This document shows, in pieces, positions 56,152-64,000 of a stretch of DNA of 64,000 nucleotides (position 1 is the stretch's first letter; each line of letters starts with the position of its first letter). The stretch is from an alpha proteobacterium HIMB59 (GTDB lineage: Bacteria; Pseudomonadota; Alphaproteobacteria; HIMB59). The notes beneath the pieces are model-generated. The model did not search any database, was not told the origin of the DNA, and was given only the letters and a program-made list of their open reading frames with translations. The stretch covers positions 186,001 through 250,000 of the forward strand of contig CP003801.1 in the NCBI GenBank assembly GCA_000299115.1. Direction: 5' to 3'. A program made the position numbers and the translations under genes.

Positions 56152-57099
56152 TTATTTAAGTATTTTGTCAACAGCGCTTACTAGTCCTTGAACTGATTTT
56201 ACAGATTTCTTCAACATAGATTTTTCATTAGCCGAAAGTTTAACCTCAATAATCTTTTCAATACCTTTGCTTCCAATAATTGTTGGAACGCCCATATACA
56301 TATTATTTAATCCATATTGACCATTGAGATATGCAGCGCATGGAAGTAATTTCTTCTGGTTTAACAGATAAGCTTCAGCCATTTGAATAGCTGAGCTCGC
56401 TGGAGCATAAAATGCAGATCCTCTTTTTAAAAGCTTTACTATTTCACCACCACCCATTCGCGTACGATCAACAATTTGTTGAATTTTAGAGGATGGTACT
56501 TTTTTAGTTTTAATGTAGTCCATCAACGGAATGCCACCAATGGTGGTATAATTAACTAAGGGGACCATGTCATCTCCGTGTCCTCCCAAAACAAAAGTTT
56601 CGACATCATAAATAGAGACATCTAAGGCTTCAGATAAAAAAAATTTCATGCGAGAGGAGTCAAGAACTCCCGCCATTCCAACACACATATTTTTTGGAAG
56701 CTTTGAATATTTTTGCAAAACATAGACCATCGCATCAAGAGGATTGGTGATACAAATGACAAATGCTTTTGGTGAGTGTTTTTTAATATCAAGGGCTATC
56801 TTTTTTATGATCTTCCCATTAGTTTCTAAAAGATCATCTCTGCTCATTCCAGGCTGTCTTGGTAAGCCCGCAGTAATAATAATGACATCAGAGTTTTTCA
56901 TTTGAGAAAAATCATTCGTTCCTTTTATTTTTCCAGTAAATCCCTCCACGGCAGATGATTGACTAAGGTCTAAAGCCTTTCCTTGAGGCATCCCCTCCAC
57001 AACGTCAATTAAAGTCACATCACCTAATTTTTTTAGAGCTGCTAAATGAGCTAGTGTTCCGCCAATATTACCAGCACCTATTAAAGATATTTTAGCCAT
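56152..57099 (-). CDS. mdh: Malate dehydrogenase
   Basis: A 315-residue LDH-like malate dehydrogenase. NAD site [35 protein letters not shown] (substrate Arg residues), [11 protein letters not shown] and the catalytic His in [12 protein letters not shown]. Typical for Alphaproteobacteria, where it neighbours suc and sdh genes. Its ATG overlaps the sdhB stop by one base. Confidence 0.96.
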   Translation of the reverse strand: MAKISLIGAGNIGGTLAHLAALKKLGDVTLIDVVEGMPQGKALDLSQSSAVEGFTGKIKGTNDFSQMKNSDVIIITAGLPRQPGMSRDDLLETNGKIIKKIALDIKKHSPKAFVICITNPLDAMVYVLQKYSKLPKNMCVGMAGVLDSSRMKFFLSEALDVSIYDVETFVLGGHGDDMVPLVNYTTIGGIPLMDYIKTKKVPSSKIQQIVDRTRMGGGEIVKLLKRGSAFYAPASSAIQMAEAYLLNQKKLLPCAAYLNGQYGLNNMYMGVPTIIGSKGIEKIIEVKLSANEKSMLKKSVKSVQGLVSAVDKILK

Positions 57100-57896
57100 T
57101 ATTTATTCCTCGCTATTTCTAATTTTATCTCTGAGATCGCTTTTGCAGGGTTTAACCCTTTAGGGCAAGAGCGAGTACAATTCATAATAGAGTGGCAACG
57201 GTACAATTTAAAATTGTCATCTAATTCTTTGAGCCTCTCCTTTTTTTCTTCATCACGACTATCTTGAATCCATCGATTAGCTTGCAAAAGTGCTGCGGGG
57301 CCTAAATATTTATCTTCATTCCACCAATAGCTTGGGCAGGAGGTGCTACAAGAAAAGCACATAATACATTCCCATTTACCATCAAGTTTATCTCGATCTT
57401 CGACGCTTTGAATATTTTCTCTTTCGTTATGTTCACTATTTTTCATCAACCAAGGTTTGATCGATTTAAATTGCTCAAAAGCTTTTTTAAGGTCTACCAC
57501 TAAGTCTTTGACTACCCTCATATGTGGTAAAGGGTATATCGTAATTTCCTTAGAGCAGTCTTCGATATGTTTTTGGCAAGCCAATGTATTAACACCATCG
57601 ATATTCATGGCGCAAGAGCCACAAACTCCCTCTCGACAAGATTTACGGTATGTTAAACTTGTATCAACTTCAGATTTAATTTTATTTAAAATATCTAGAA
57701 CCATGGTACCTGCTTTAGCAACATCAATTTCAAATCGATCTATTTGAGGAGGCTCTCCCTCTACTCCTGACCACCGATATACATTAATAATTCGGATATC
57801 CGCTTGATGCTGACCCTGATCATCAATCAATTCCACATTAGAATATGTTTTTCCTTTTACTGGAATAGAGTTTTTAGGAAGAGTTAGCTGTACCAT
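57099..57896 (-). CDS. sdhB: Succinate dehydrogenase iron-sulfur subunit
   Basis: A 265-residue subunit carrying three iron-sulfur clusters. [2Fe-2S] ligands in [16 protein letters not shown] and a downstream LACQ; [4Fe-4S] and [3Fe-4S] ligands in [16 protein letters not shown] and [17 protein letters not shown]. It passes electrons from SdhA to ubiquinone. Overlaps sdhA and mdh by one base each. Confidence 0.97.
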   Translation of the reverse strand: MVQLTLPKNSIPVKGKTYSNVELIDDQGQHQADIRIINVYRWSGVEGEPPQIDRFEIDVAKAGTMVLDILNKIKSEVDTSLTYRKSCREGVCGSCAMNIDGVNTLACQKHIEDCSKEITIYPLPHMRVVKDLVVDLKKAFEQFKSIKPWLMKNSEHNERENIQSVEDRDKLDGKWECIMCFSCSTSCPSYWWNEDKYLGPAALLQANRWIQDSRDEEKKERLKELDDNFKLYRCHSIMNCTRSCPKGLNPAKAISEIKLEIARNK

Positions 57897-59677
57897 TAAT
57901 AAACTCTCACTTGGGGTTGAATAACAGAAATCTGATTACTTAATGTGGTCATACGAACTGGGCGATGAGTGATATTAAATTGATCATTGTCTTTCCAGGC
58001 TAATGTGTGCTTCATCCAGTTCTCATCATCTCGATCAGGATAGTCCTCTCTTGCATGGGCGCCTCGACTTTCGGTGCGTTGTTCAGCGGATACGCCGACA
58101 CTTCCGGCAACTTCCATCAAATTGTGAAGCTCTAAAGCCTCGATTAAATCAGTGTTAAAAATATCAGATTTATCAACAATTTTGACGTGTTTAAGATCTT
58201 TATACATATCGCTTAATTCTTGATTACCTAGCGATAAAGCTTCACTTTCACGGTACACACCAAATCTTTTTTGAACTGTTTTTTGCATTTTGTCTCTCAA
58301 CTCTCCAACAGAAATATCTCCTGAATTATTTTTAATTGAGTGAAGTCGATCGATAATTTCCTGTGTCGAAGCATCGGACGGCATTTTATTAGACTCCGAT
58401 GGATTAATAACCTGGCCCGCCTGGATAGCTGCACCTCGACCAAACACGACAAGTTCTGCTAAAGCATTTGTCCCTAAACGATTAGCTCCATGAACCGAAG
58501 CACAAGCTGCCTCCCCAATAGCCATTAAGCCTGGACAGACTTCTTCAGAATTATCAGAAGTGGGTTTTAATACTTCTGCTTTAAAGTTAGTGGGAACACC
58601 GCCCATACAATAATGAACAGTTGGGACAACAGGAATAGGCTCTTTAGAAACATCACGTCCACAAAAAGCTTTTACTGACTCTGAGATACCGGGCAATCTT
58701 TTGGCTAACATGTCGGCATCTAAATGTTCAAGATGAAGGTTGATATAATCTTTATTCGGACCGCAACCACGGCCAGCACTGATTTCTTTACTGATAAATC
58801 TTGAGATAACATCACGCGCAGCTAAGTCTTTTGCGTTGGGTGCGTACTCCAACATAAAACGCGTGCCCTCACTATTTTTTAAAACTCCACCTTCACCCCT
58901 AGCGGCCTCTGATATTAAAACCCCAACACCATAAATGCCTGTCGGATGAAATTGAATAAATTCCATGTCTGATAAAGGAAGACCTGCTCTAAGAGCTATG
59001 CCTGCTCCATCTCCCGTACAAATATGTGCACTAGTAGAGGATTGAAAAATACGACCGTAACCACCAGTCGCAAGAATGGTCATCTTTGCGATAAATCGAT
59101 GAAGACTACCATCTTCAATGGATAGGGCCAAAAGACCACAAATCTCTCCACTACTATCTTTAAGAAGATCGATGGCGTAAAACTCGTTAAAAAATTGAAC
59201 ATCATTTTTAAGGCTTTGCTGATAAAGCGTGTGAAGAAGCGCATGTCCGGTTCGATCAGCCGCCGCACAAGCTCTACTCGCCGGATCTCCTTTACCATTG
59301 TTAGTCATATGACCACCAAATGGTCTTTGATAAATTTTTCCATCTTCGGTTCGAGAAAAAGGCATGCCGTAATGCTCTAATTCGACAATAGAATCAACGG
59401 CATTTGAGCATAGATACTCAATACTATCTTGATCTCCTAACCAGTCAGATCCTTTGACAGTATCAAACATATGCCACTGCCAGCTGTCCTCGCCCATATT
59501 TCCAAGGGCTGCACCAATGCCTCCTTGAGCAGCAACGGTGTGACTTCGTGTAGGGTAAACTTTACTAACGCAAGCTGTTTTTAATCCTTGTTCAGAGCAA
59601 CCTAAGGCTGCTCTTAAGCCAGCGCCTCCGGCTCCAAGAACAACAACATCTAATATGTGATCAGTATAATTACTCAT
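57896..59677 (-). CDS. sdhA: Succinate dehydrogenase flavoprotein subunit
   Basis: A 593-residue covalent-FAD subunit oxidising succinate to fumarate. FAD site [14 protein letters not shown] (12-25), the flavinylation His in [38 protein letters not shown], and the catalytic Arg region [22 protein letters not shown]-terminal [19 protein letters not shown] is typical. It starts one base after sdhD. Confidence 0.98.
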   Translation of the reverse strand: MSNYTDHILDVVVLGAGGAGLRAALGCSEQGLKTACVSKVYPTRSHTVAAQGGIGAALGNMGEDSWQWHMFDTVKGSDWLGDQDSIEYLCSNAVDSIVELEHYGMPFSRTEDGKIYQRPFGGHMTNNGKGDPASRACAAADRTGHALLHTLYQQSLKNDVQFFNEFYAIDLLKDSSGEICGLLALSIEDGSLHRFIAKMTILATGGYGRIFQSSTSAHICTGDGAGIALRAGLPLSDMEFIQFHPTGIYGVGVLISEAARGEGGVLKNSEGTRFMLEYAPNAKDLAARDVISRFISKEISAGRGCGPNKDYINLHLEHLDADMLAKRLPGISESVKAFCGRDVSKEPIPVVPTVHYCMGGVPTNFKAEVLKPTSDNSEEVCPGLMAIGEAACASVHGANRLGTNALAELVVFGRGAAIQAGQVINPSESNKMPSDASTQEIIDRLHSIKNNSGDISVGELRDKMQKTVQKRFGVYRESEALSLGNQELSDMYKDLKHVKIVDKSDIFNTDLIEALELHNLMEVAGSVGVSAEQRTESRGAHAREDYPDRDDENWMKHTLAWKDNDQFNITHRPVRMTTLSNQISVIQPQVRVY

Positions 59678-60007
59678 TTAAATCAAAATTATCGGTACGA
59701 TGAATAAAATTACCAATAATAATAAAACGTCAGTTAATCGACTATAGAGTTTAACTTTGTCTGAATCAAAGTAATCCTGGTAAATTGTCACTAATCCCAG
59801 TCGAGCGTGAAAAGTGGCAGCGAAAAAAAATAGGATCATTAAAAATTTAACAAACAAATTATTTAAAGAGTTAAGCATTATCACTTGGGATGACTCAAGA
59901 TTGTTTAAAAAAAAGAAAACAAACCAATAGCTAGTAGGAACTAAAATGATTGCAGAGACCCTTTGCCAATACCATTTAGAAGATCCCTTCACTAAAAAAT
60001 GCTCCAA
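59678..60007 (-). CDS. sdhD: Succinate dehydrogenase membrane anchor subunit D
   Basis: A 109-residue anchor with three membrane helices. The alphaproteobacterial pattern is clear: WYWQRVSAIILVP at the start and the heme-ligand/quinone region FHARLGLVTIYQDYF (about residues 65-79). It overlaps the end of sdhC by 16 bp and precedes sdhA directly. Confidence 0.93.
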   Translation of the reverse strand: MEHFLVKGSSKWYWQRVSAIILVPTSYWFVFFFLNNLESSQVIMLNSLNNLFVKFLMILFFFAATFHARLGLVTIYQDYFDSDKVKLYSRLTDVLLLLVILFIVPIILI

Positions 60008-60363
60008 GCAAAAATTACTGTCATGATTAAATTAATGATGAGAATACAATATGAGATTAAGTAAACTTGGTTTAATTCCATACCTTTAGCAAAGGTCCAT
60101 AAAAAATACTTGAGTCCATTTAATAGATGATGATTAAGCGCAAAAAACCAAAAGATAAAAACTAGTTTTATAAGGGTGAAGTTAAAAAATACTGACAAAG
60201 ACTCAAAGAGAGTTGGGGCAAAATAAGAAGACCCTATCCAAAAAGCTAAAAAGGGAAGTGATGCTGCAAAGATAATTCCTGATATTCGATGCGTAATTGA
60301 AAAAACCATCGTTAACACTGGTTTATGGATTTGTAGATGGGGCGATAATGGTGAGGTCGTCAT
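59992..60363 (-). CDS. sdhC: Succinate dehydrogenase cytochrome b556 subunit
   Basis: A 123-residue anchor with three helices. SITHRISGIIFA carries the His-Arg-x-Ser-Gly signature, and NHHLLNGLKYFLW the heme-ligand His; the second His of the E. coli pattern (GIRH) is Tyr here. It is the first gene of sdhCDAB-mdh-sucA-sucB. A TATATT box ends 9 bases before the ATG with no ribosome-binding site, so a leaderless transcript is possible. Confidence 0.93.
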   Translation of the reverse strand: MTTSPLSPHLQIHKPVLTMVFSITHRISGIIFAASLPFLAFWIGSSYFAPTLFESLSVFFNFTLIKLVFIFWFFALNHHLLNGLKYFLWTFAKGMELNQVYLISYCILIINLIMTVIFAWSIF

Positions 60364-60372
60364 TTAAAACTC

Positions 60373-60409
60373 AATATAATGAAAAACGCTTAATAGTAAA
60401 AAACTATTA
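60373..60409 (-). promoter_or_regulatory. sdh operon promoter with overlapping inverted repeat
   Basis: On the minus strand TATATT (60373-60378) ends 9 bases before the sdhC ATG. A 17-bp spacer leads to a weak -35 near 60396-60401. That -35 lies inside a perfect inverted repeat TAATAGT-AAAAA-ACTATTA (60391-60409), a plausible repressor or activator site for the whole sdh-mdh-suc operon. The regulator is unknown. Confidence 0.45.
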
Positions 60410-60493
60410 TTTCATCGATTAATGCATTTTATCAATAATTACATCTTGTGGAAAAAATGTGAGTTAATTTTAGCTAGTCAAATTATTTTGAAT

Positions 60494-60521
60494 CTTAATT
60501 TTCATCAAAATTAGCTATGAT
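60494..60521 (+). promoter_or_regulatory. Putative promoter of the 60527 structured RNA, with inverted repeat
   Basis: TATGAT (60516-60521) would be the -10, placing transcription start near 60527-60528, just where the terminal RNA stem begins. CTTAAT (60494-60499) at 16 bp is a weak -35. A perfect inverted repeat TAATTTT-CATC-AAAATTA (60496-60513) fills the spacer and could be an operator. Confidence 0.4.
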
Positions 60522-60526
60522 CATAT

Positions 60527-60623
60527 TAGGTCGAGAACCGGAACTTCTTGTTTCAAGGGTGCCGAATCTCACCCCGCATGAGAAAAACTTTGTATTTACT
60601 ATAAAGTTTGGCGCCCCGACCTA
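60527..60623 (+). ncRNA. Candidate structured RNA of unknown family
   Basis: The ~97-nt segment folds into nested stems by eye. The outer stem is TAGGTCG (60527-60533) with CGACCTA (60617-60623), and directly inside is GGGTGCC (60557-60563) with GGCGCCC (60610-60616). Within these are a hairpin TCTCA/TGAGA and a hairpin AAACTTT/AAAGTTT, and a small AGAA/TTCT hairpin lies in the 5' arm. It is the most GC-rich part of the 307-bp gap between sdhC and dctQ. Motifs of TPP, glycine, cobalamin, FMN, purine and SAM riboswitches, tRNA and SRP were not found. A separate promoter for dctQ lies downstream, so it may be an independent small RNA rather than a leader. Confidence 0.5.
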
Positions 60624-60634
60624 CTTTTACCTAT

Positions 60635-60661
60635 TTGATATCAAAAACTACTGTATATAAT
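60635..60661 (+). promoter_or_regulatory. Putative dctQ promoter (leaderless layout)
   Basis: TTGATA (60635-60640) and TATAAT (60656-60661) are separated by 15 bp, and the -10 ends 9 bases before the dctQ ATG, with no ribosome-binding site between. The 18 bases from TATAAT through ATG closely resemble those before the permease operon at 36093. Confidence 0.5.
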
Positions 60662-60670
60662 TCTCGCTTA

Positions 60671-61183
60671 ATGTCGGCCTTAGCTCAGATCTCTAAATTT
60701 CTTGATCGAATAAATACCTATATAGGCTATCTATGTGGTTTTTTTGCATTCTCAATGGTCATTATCGTATTTACGGTTGTGGTGTTGAGGTATGGATTTA
60801 GCATCGGTTTTATCTGGATGCAGGAGATCTACGTTTGGCTTCACAGTTTTATCTTTATGCTCGGTAGTGGCTTTACTTATTTGGCCAATGAACATGTGCG
60901 TATTGATGTGTTTTATCGAGATGCCTCAGAGAAGTATAAAGCGACGGTCGATCTCTTAGGAAATATTTTCTTATTAATTCCATTTTTGTACATCATATGG
61001 AAATTTAGCTATCCTTTTGTTTATCGATCTTTTTTAATGAGTGAGGTTTCCAGGGAAGCTGGAGGAATGCCTGCTTTATATATTTTAAAAAGTGCAATCC
61101 TTTGGTTTTGCATAGTATTATTTATCCAGATCATTTCTAATATTTGTAAATCTATAATTTCTTTATCAGGGTCTAAAACATGA
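60671..61183 (+). CDS. dctQ: TRAP transporter small permease (DctQ)
   Basis: A 170-residue DctQ subunit with four membrane segments; the conserved IWMQEIYVWLHSFIFMLGSGFTYLANEHVRIDVFYR stretch spans about residues 42-77 and matches the family. I chose ATG 60671; an in-frame TTG at 60608 would add 21 atypical residues read from the end of the structured RNA. It overlaps dctM by 4 bp. With DctM it forms the Na+-coupled membrane part of a TRAP importer. Confidence 0.92.
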   Translation: MSALAQISKFLDRINTYIGYLCGFFAFSMVIIVFTVVVLRYGFSIGFIWMQEIYVWLHSFIFMLGSGFTYLANEHVRIDVFYRDASEKYKATVDLLGNIFLLIPFLYIIWKFSYPFVYRSFLMSEVSREAGGMPALYILKSAILWFCIVLFIQIISNICKSIISLSGSKT

Positions 61184-62556
61184 TCACACCAGAAATTCTT
61201 GCCATTGTAATGTTTCTAACAACCCTAGGGTTATTGCTCTTCGGTTTTCCAGTTGCATTTACGCTAGCAGGTTCTGCCTTGTTATTTGGTTTTCTTGGTG
61301 ATGCTTTAGAAATTTTCAATTTTAGAATGATTGGTTTCTTCCCTCAAAGAATATTTGGAACCATGATTAACGAACCGCTCGTGGCCGTTCCTCTTTTTAT
61401 ATTTATGGGAATTATGTTGGAAAAAACAAAAATTGCCGCGGGGCTTCTTCAATCTATTGGTGAGCTTTTTGGTTCAACCAAGGGTGGTCTTGGAATAGGT
61501 GTTGTGATTGTCGGAATGTTGCTTGCTGCATCTACGGGAATTGTTGGGGCAACCGTAGTTACCATGGGAATGCTCTCTTTGCCCTCTATGATTAAGGCAG
61601 GATATGATCAAAAGATTGCAACTGGTACTATTTGTGCGGCTGGCACTCTTGGTCAAATTATTCCTCCCTCGATTGTCCTTGTTTTATTAGCAACAATCCT
61701 TCAAGGAGCGAATGAAGAAGCTGCATTATTAAAAGGAGATCTTGCCCCTGACCCTGTCACAGCAATTGATCTTTTTGCAGGTGCTTTATTACCAGGGCTA
61801 ATGCTGGTGGTGATGTTTATTATCTTCATTTATTTTTATGCAAGAATTTTTCCTAACTCTTGTCCGCCAATACAAACTGAAAGAACGAGAAGTGAAATAT
61901 ATAAAGAAGCCTTCAAATCAATTTTCCCGCCCCTAATACTGATAGTTCTTGTTTTAGGATCGATTTTAATGGGTATTGCTACTCCAACAGAGTCTGCTTC
62001 CGTTGGTGCTATCGGAGCTGCAATTATAGCTTTTACTAAAGGGGAATTGACCTTTCAAAATTTAAAAGAGGTTTCTCTTAATACCGTTAAACTTAGTTCT
62101 TTTGTTTTTGTCATCTTAATTGGTGCATCAATGTTCTCTTTAGTTTTCAGGGGTTTTAACGGTGATGCTATGATCGAACACTTTTTAGGTAGCTTACCAG
62201 GTGGTTTATTCACAGCCCTGTTAATTGTGATGGTAGCTATCTTTATTTTAGGATTTTTCTTAGATTACATTGAAATTATTTTTGTGATTGTTCCTTTAGT
62301 AGGTCCAATTTTAATCGCAAATGGTGCGGATCCTTTATGGCTTGGGATACTCATTTCGCTGAATCTTCAAACAAGCTTCCTAACACCACCTTTTGGCTTT
62401 TCTTTATTTTTCTTACGAGGGGTTGCCCCGAAAGAAATCCAAACCAGAAATATTTATAGAGGAGTTATGCCGTACATTGGCATTCAAGTATTAGCTATCA
62501 TAATCGTAGCTATTTTCCCAAGTATCGCTACTTGGCTTCCGAACTTGATGTTTTAG
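61180..62556 (+). CDS. dctM: TRAP transporter large permease (DctM)
   Basis: A 458-residue DctM protein with about 12 membrane segments and two repeated halves: LLLFGFPVAFTLAG, PLFIFMGIMLEKTKIAAGLL, AASTGIVGATVVTMGMLSLP, GTLGQIIPPSIVLVLLA, and the second-half TPTESASVGAIGA and LQTSFLTPPFGFSLFFLRG. It is on the long side of the family because of a loop near residue 185-200. Convergent with the phosphodiesterase gene, 17 bp apart. Confidence 0.95.
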   Translation: MITPEILAIVMFLTTLGLLLFGFPVAFTLAGSALLFGFLGDALEIFNFRMIGFFPQRIFGTMINEPLVAVPLFIFMGIMLEKTKIAAGLLQSIGELFGSTKGGLGIGVVIVGMLLAASTGIVGATVVTMGMLSLPSMIKAGYDQKIATGTICAAGTLGQIIPPSIVLVLLATILQGANEEAALLKGDLAPDPVTAIDLFAGALLPGLMLVVMFIIFIYFYARIFPNSCPPIQTERTRSEIYKEAFKSIFPPLILIVLVLGSILMGIATPTESASVGAIGAAIIAFTKGELTFQNLKEVSLNTVKLSSFVFVILIGASMFSLVFRGFNGDAMIEHFLGSLPGGLFTALLIVMVAIFILGFFLDYIEIIFVIVPLVGPILIANGADPLWLGILISLNLQTSFLTPPFGFSLFFLRGVAPKEIQTRNIYRGVMPYIGIQVLAIIIVAIFPSIATWLPNLMF

Positions 62557-62573
62557 GTACGTATTATTTTAAT

Positions 62574-63494
62574 TTAAAACCAATTAATATTTTTTTTCTC
62601 ACAAAGCTCTTTTAATTGAACAGGGTAATCGGTCATAATACCGTCCACCCCAATATCAATCGTTCGTAACATATCTTCTTCATCGTTTACCGTCCAAACA
62701 TTGACAGGCAGGTTTTCATTATGAGAGATCTCGACTATTTTTTCAGTAACATTTCTATGATACGGGTGCCAGGCCTTTCCACCTAGTGCTTTGATAAGTT
62801 TAGGCAAGTCGACATTATTATGAAGAGGTGTGAAATCCATCCAAGGAGATTGGTCATAAATATTTCCAAAAGAACCAGATCCTTGTTGTTCAAATGACAA
62901 ATAGGCTCGAGGTATTTCAGGATTATAATTTTTTATTTCTCTTAGAACTCTCCAATCAAAAGAAGAATAAATAATCTTATCTGTTAAGTTGGATTGATTT
63001 ACTTCTTCAAGAACTATCTTGACCATCTCTTCAGGAGAAGGAGTTAAATTTTCTTGTACCGGAGTCGATTTAATTTCTAAATTAACGACTAAATCTGAAA
63101 CTTTGTTTTTTGATGTAAGGTCCAATAATTCAGAAACTTTTGGGATTTTTTGATTTTCTAATTTTTTTTGATTTAAAAATCTTCTGCCATACTTAGTTAA
63201 TTTATTGAGTGAGCCAACTTCGTATTTAGAAATTTGATCATAGGTTAAGTCGATGATTTTGATATTTTCATCCTCTAACCAATTTCCTTCTTCGTCTTGA
63301 GTGAGACTGGGATCCAAATGAAAATCATGAGTGATTACTGGGATAGAGTCTTTAGAGATTAGGATATCTGTTTCATAGGCGTTAATATCATTATCAAATA
63401 AGTATTGAAAGCTATCGAGAGTATTTTCAGGAAGCACCCCTCGAGCACCTCGATGGCCATAAATTTTAATATGATTAGGCTTAGATAAGATCAA
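62574..63494 (-). CDS. Glycerophosphodiester phosphodiesterase family protein
   Basis: A 306-residue GDPD: IYGHRGARGVLPENTLDSF (catalytic His-Arg, Glu), AYETDILISKDSIPVITHDFHLDPSLT, NLEIKSTP and the late VNVWTVNDEEDMLRTIDIGVDGIMTDYP. It splits glycerophosphodiesters from lipid turnover into glycerol-3-phosphate and an alcohol, feeding GlpD. No signal peptide is seen, so it is probably cytosolic. It lies downstream of the TRAP binding-protein gene on the same strand, 56 bp after its stop and separated by a strong hairpin. Confidence 0.92.
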   Translation of the reverse strand: MILSKPNHIKIYGHRGARGVLPENTLDSFQYLFDNDINAYETDILISKDSIPVITHDFHLDPSLTQDEEGNWLEDENIKIIDLTYDQISKYEVGSLNKLTKYGRRFLNQKKLENQKIPKVSELLDLTSKNKVSDLVVNLEIKSTPVQENLTPSPEEMVKIVLEEVNQSNLTDKIIYSSFDWRVLREIKNYNPEIPRAYLSFEQQGSGSFGNIYDQSPWMDFTPLHNNVDLPKLIKALGGKAWHPYHRNVTEKIVEISHNENLPVNVWTVNDEEDMLRTIDIGVDGIMTDYPVQLKELCEKKNINWF

Positions 63495-63515
63495 AATTGT
63501 TTAATTTTTAAGGTT

Positions 63516-63538
63516 TTCGCCCCCTTAAAGGGGGCGAA
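63516..63538 (-). terminator. GC-rich hairpin after the TRAP binding-protein gene
   Basis: TTCGCCCCC (63516-63524) pairs with GGGGGCGAA (63530-63538) around TTAAA, 12 bp after the dctP stop. In the transcription direction it is followed by AACCTTAAAAATT, not a clean U-run, so it is either a weak terminator or a 3'-end stabiliser like the hairpin at 34360-34386. Confidence 0.7.
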
Positions 63539-63549
63539 TTTATATAATA

Positions 63550-64000
63550 TTAAGCTGTTGGGAAGCTGAATGGGAAGTTTCTCGCTCTGAGATATTCTTT
63601 TTCAGACACACCTGTCCAGCGAATGATCGAAGATCTGAACTTCACAATGTGTGAGAATAGCTCTGAGGAAGTCGCATCTTTACTTGCGATTTCTTGAACT
63701 ACTTCACCTGCTCTTTGACCTAGTGCATTCATCACATCATCTGGCAATTGTCTCATTTGAACACCATGCTCGTTGATGAGTTTTTGATATGAACTATCAT
63801 TCACAGCTTGGAAGTGAGATAACACCTCCATGTTCACTGCTTTTGAAGCAAGAGTGATCAGCTGACGAGTAGAGTCATCTAACTTTTCCCACTCAAACAT
63901 ATCAATAGAACAATCAAGGATAGTTGCAGGCTCATGCCAACCAGGATTATAGTAATACTTTGCAGCTTGATACAAACCAGCACCTAAGTCAGCGGCTGGG
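63550..64000 (-). CDS. TRAP transporter solute-binding subunit (DctP/TakP-like), 5' truncated by window edge
   Basis: The last ~150 residues of a TRAP binding protein; the frame stays open to base 64000 (upstream residues read PAADLGAGLYQ). The YYYNPGWHEP motif followed by ILDCSIDMFEWEKLD, and later NFPFSFP, fits the TakP-type group, several of whose members bind 2-oxoacids. The rest of the gene lies beyond the window. It converges with dctQM around the phosphodiesterase gene and is the likely partner of those membrane subunits. Confidence 0.9.
   Translation of the reverse strand, partial: PAADLGAGLYQAAKYYYNPGWHEPATILDCSIDMFEWEKLDDSTRQLITLASKAVNMEVLSHFQAVNDSSYQKLINEHGVQMRQLPDDVMNALGQRAGEVVQEIASKDATSSELFSHIVKFRSSIIRWTGVSEKEYLRARNFPFSFPTA

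Noticed and set aside
60527-60623. Riboswitch of a known class (TPP, glycine, cobalamin, FMN, SAM) as a dctQ leader
   Set aside because: None of the conserved core motifs I know could be found, and a good promoter for dctQ lies downstream, so the segment is probably not in the dctQ mRNA. Kept only as a structured RNA of unknown family.
60608-60670. Upstream TTG start for DctQ
   Set aside because: It would translate part of the structured-RNA stem and the promoter; the extra residues do not look like a DctQ N-terminus, while ATG 60671 does.
1-64000. CRISPR arrays, insertion sequences, integrases, prophage or rRNA genes
   Set aside because: No direct-repeat arrays, transposase or integrase-like proteins, or rRNA sequence were seen on reading through the window. 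The ORF6C-like/SprT-like pair is too little to call a prophage.

Overview
The window reads as a piece of a streamlined, AT-rich alphaproteobacterial chromosome. The evidence is short or negative intergenic distances, almost no repeats, alphaproteobacterial small families (DUF1192, IalB, DUF2141), and the conserved chain rpmH-rnpA-yidD-yidC-engB ... dapD-dapE ... truA-fmt-def ... recR-ybaB-dnaX-SRP RNA-pheA-kdsB-cytochrome c. Base composition and the many polyol and organic-acid uptake genes suggest a free-living marine oligotroph of the SAR11-like or AEGEAN-169/HIMB59 kind. That placement is inference; no rRNA gene is present to confirm it.

Layout. Bases 1-2410 hold sulfate activation (end of cysD, then a cysN-cysC fusion). 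Bases 2403-5825 are a patch of small or poorly known genes: DUF2141, DUF1330, DUF1192, a PhyH-type dioxygenase, three very small genes and a class I glutamine amidotransferase. Next come tRNA-Arg(ACG) and panC. Bases 6842-21472 are the housekeeping chain: ribosome and RNase P, membrane insertion, lysine/peptidoglycan precursor synthesis, translation initiation, DNA polymerase III tau/gamma, recombination, SRP RNA, phenylalanine, KDO and cytochrome c. A GT4 glycosyltransferase sits within it. Bases 21511-26688 carry an AmpG-like permease, IalB, a membrane phosphoesterase, a DMT exporter and a small ORF6C-like/SprT-like pair.

Bases 26689-48559 are the most distinctive part, a polyol/sugar uptake and catabolism island. 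A Tat-exported binding protein heads a seven-gene minus-strand operon (SDR, FGGY kinase, glycerol-1-phosphate-dehydrogenase-like enzyme, ABC ATPase, RhaD-type aldolase fused to an SDR, GpsA). Three permease genes, one an extra diverged copy, and a DeoR regulator run the other way. A second minus-strand operon of seven tightly packed genes (two class II aldolases, a ribulokinase-like FGGY kinase, a HAD-IIA phosphatase, an SDR, a second GpsA-like protein and RpiB) is divergent from glpD-glpK and a LysR regulator. The likely logic is uptake, phosphorylation, oxidation to a ketose phosphate, aldol cleavage to DHAP plus a short aldehyde, and merging with glycerol-3-phosphate metabolism.

Bases 49540-60363 encode TCA-cycle enzymes: acnA on plus, and sdhCDAB-mdh-sucA-sucB as one minus-strand operon. 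The sucB product appears to lack the peripheral subunit-binding domain. Bases 60364-64000 hold a candidate orphan structured RNA, TRAP transporter membrane subunits, a glycerophosphodiester phosphodiesterase and the 3' part of a TRAP binding protein.

The observations most worth checking are the SucB domain loss, parallel loss of zinc-binding cysteines in neighbouring DnaX and RecR, the structured RNA near 60527-60623, the two-module polyol island, and a repeated promoter layout that predicts leaderless mRNAs.
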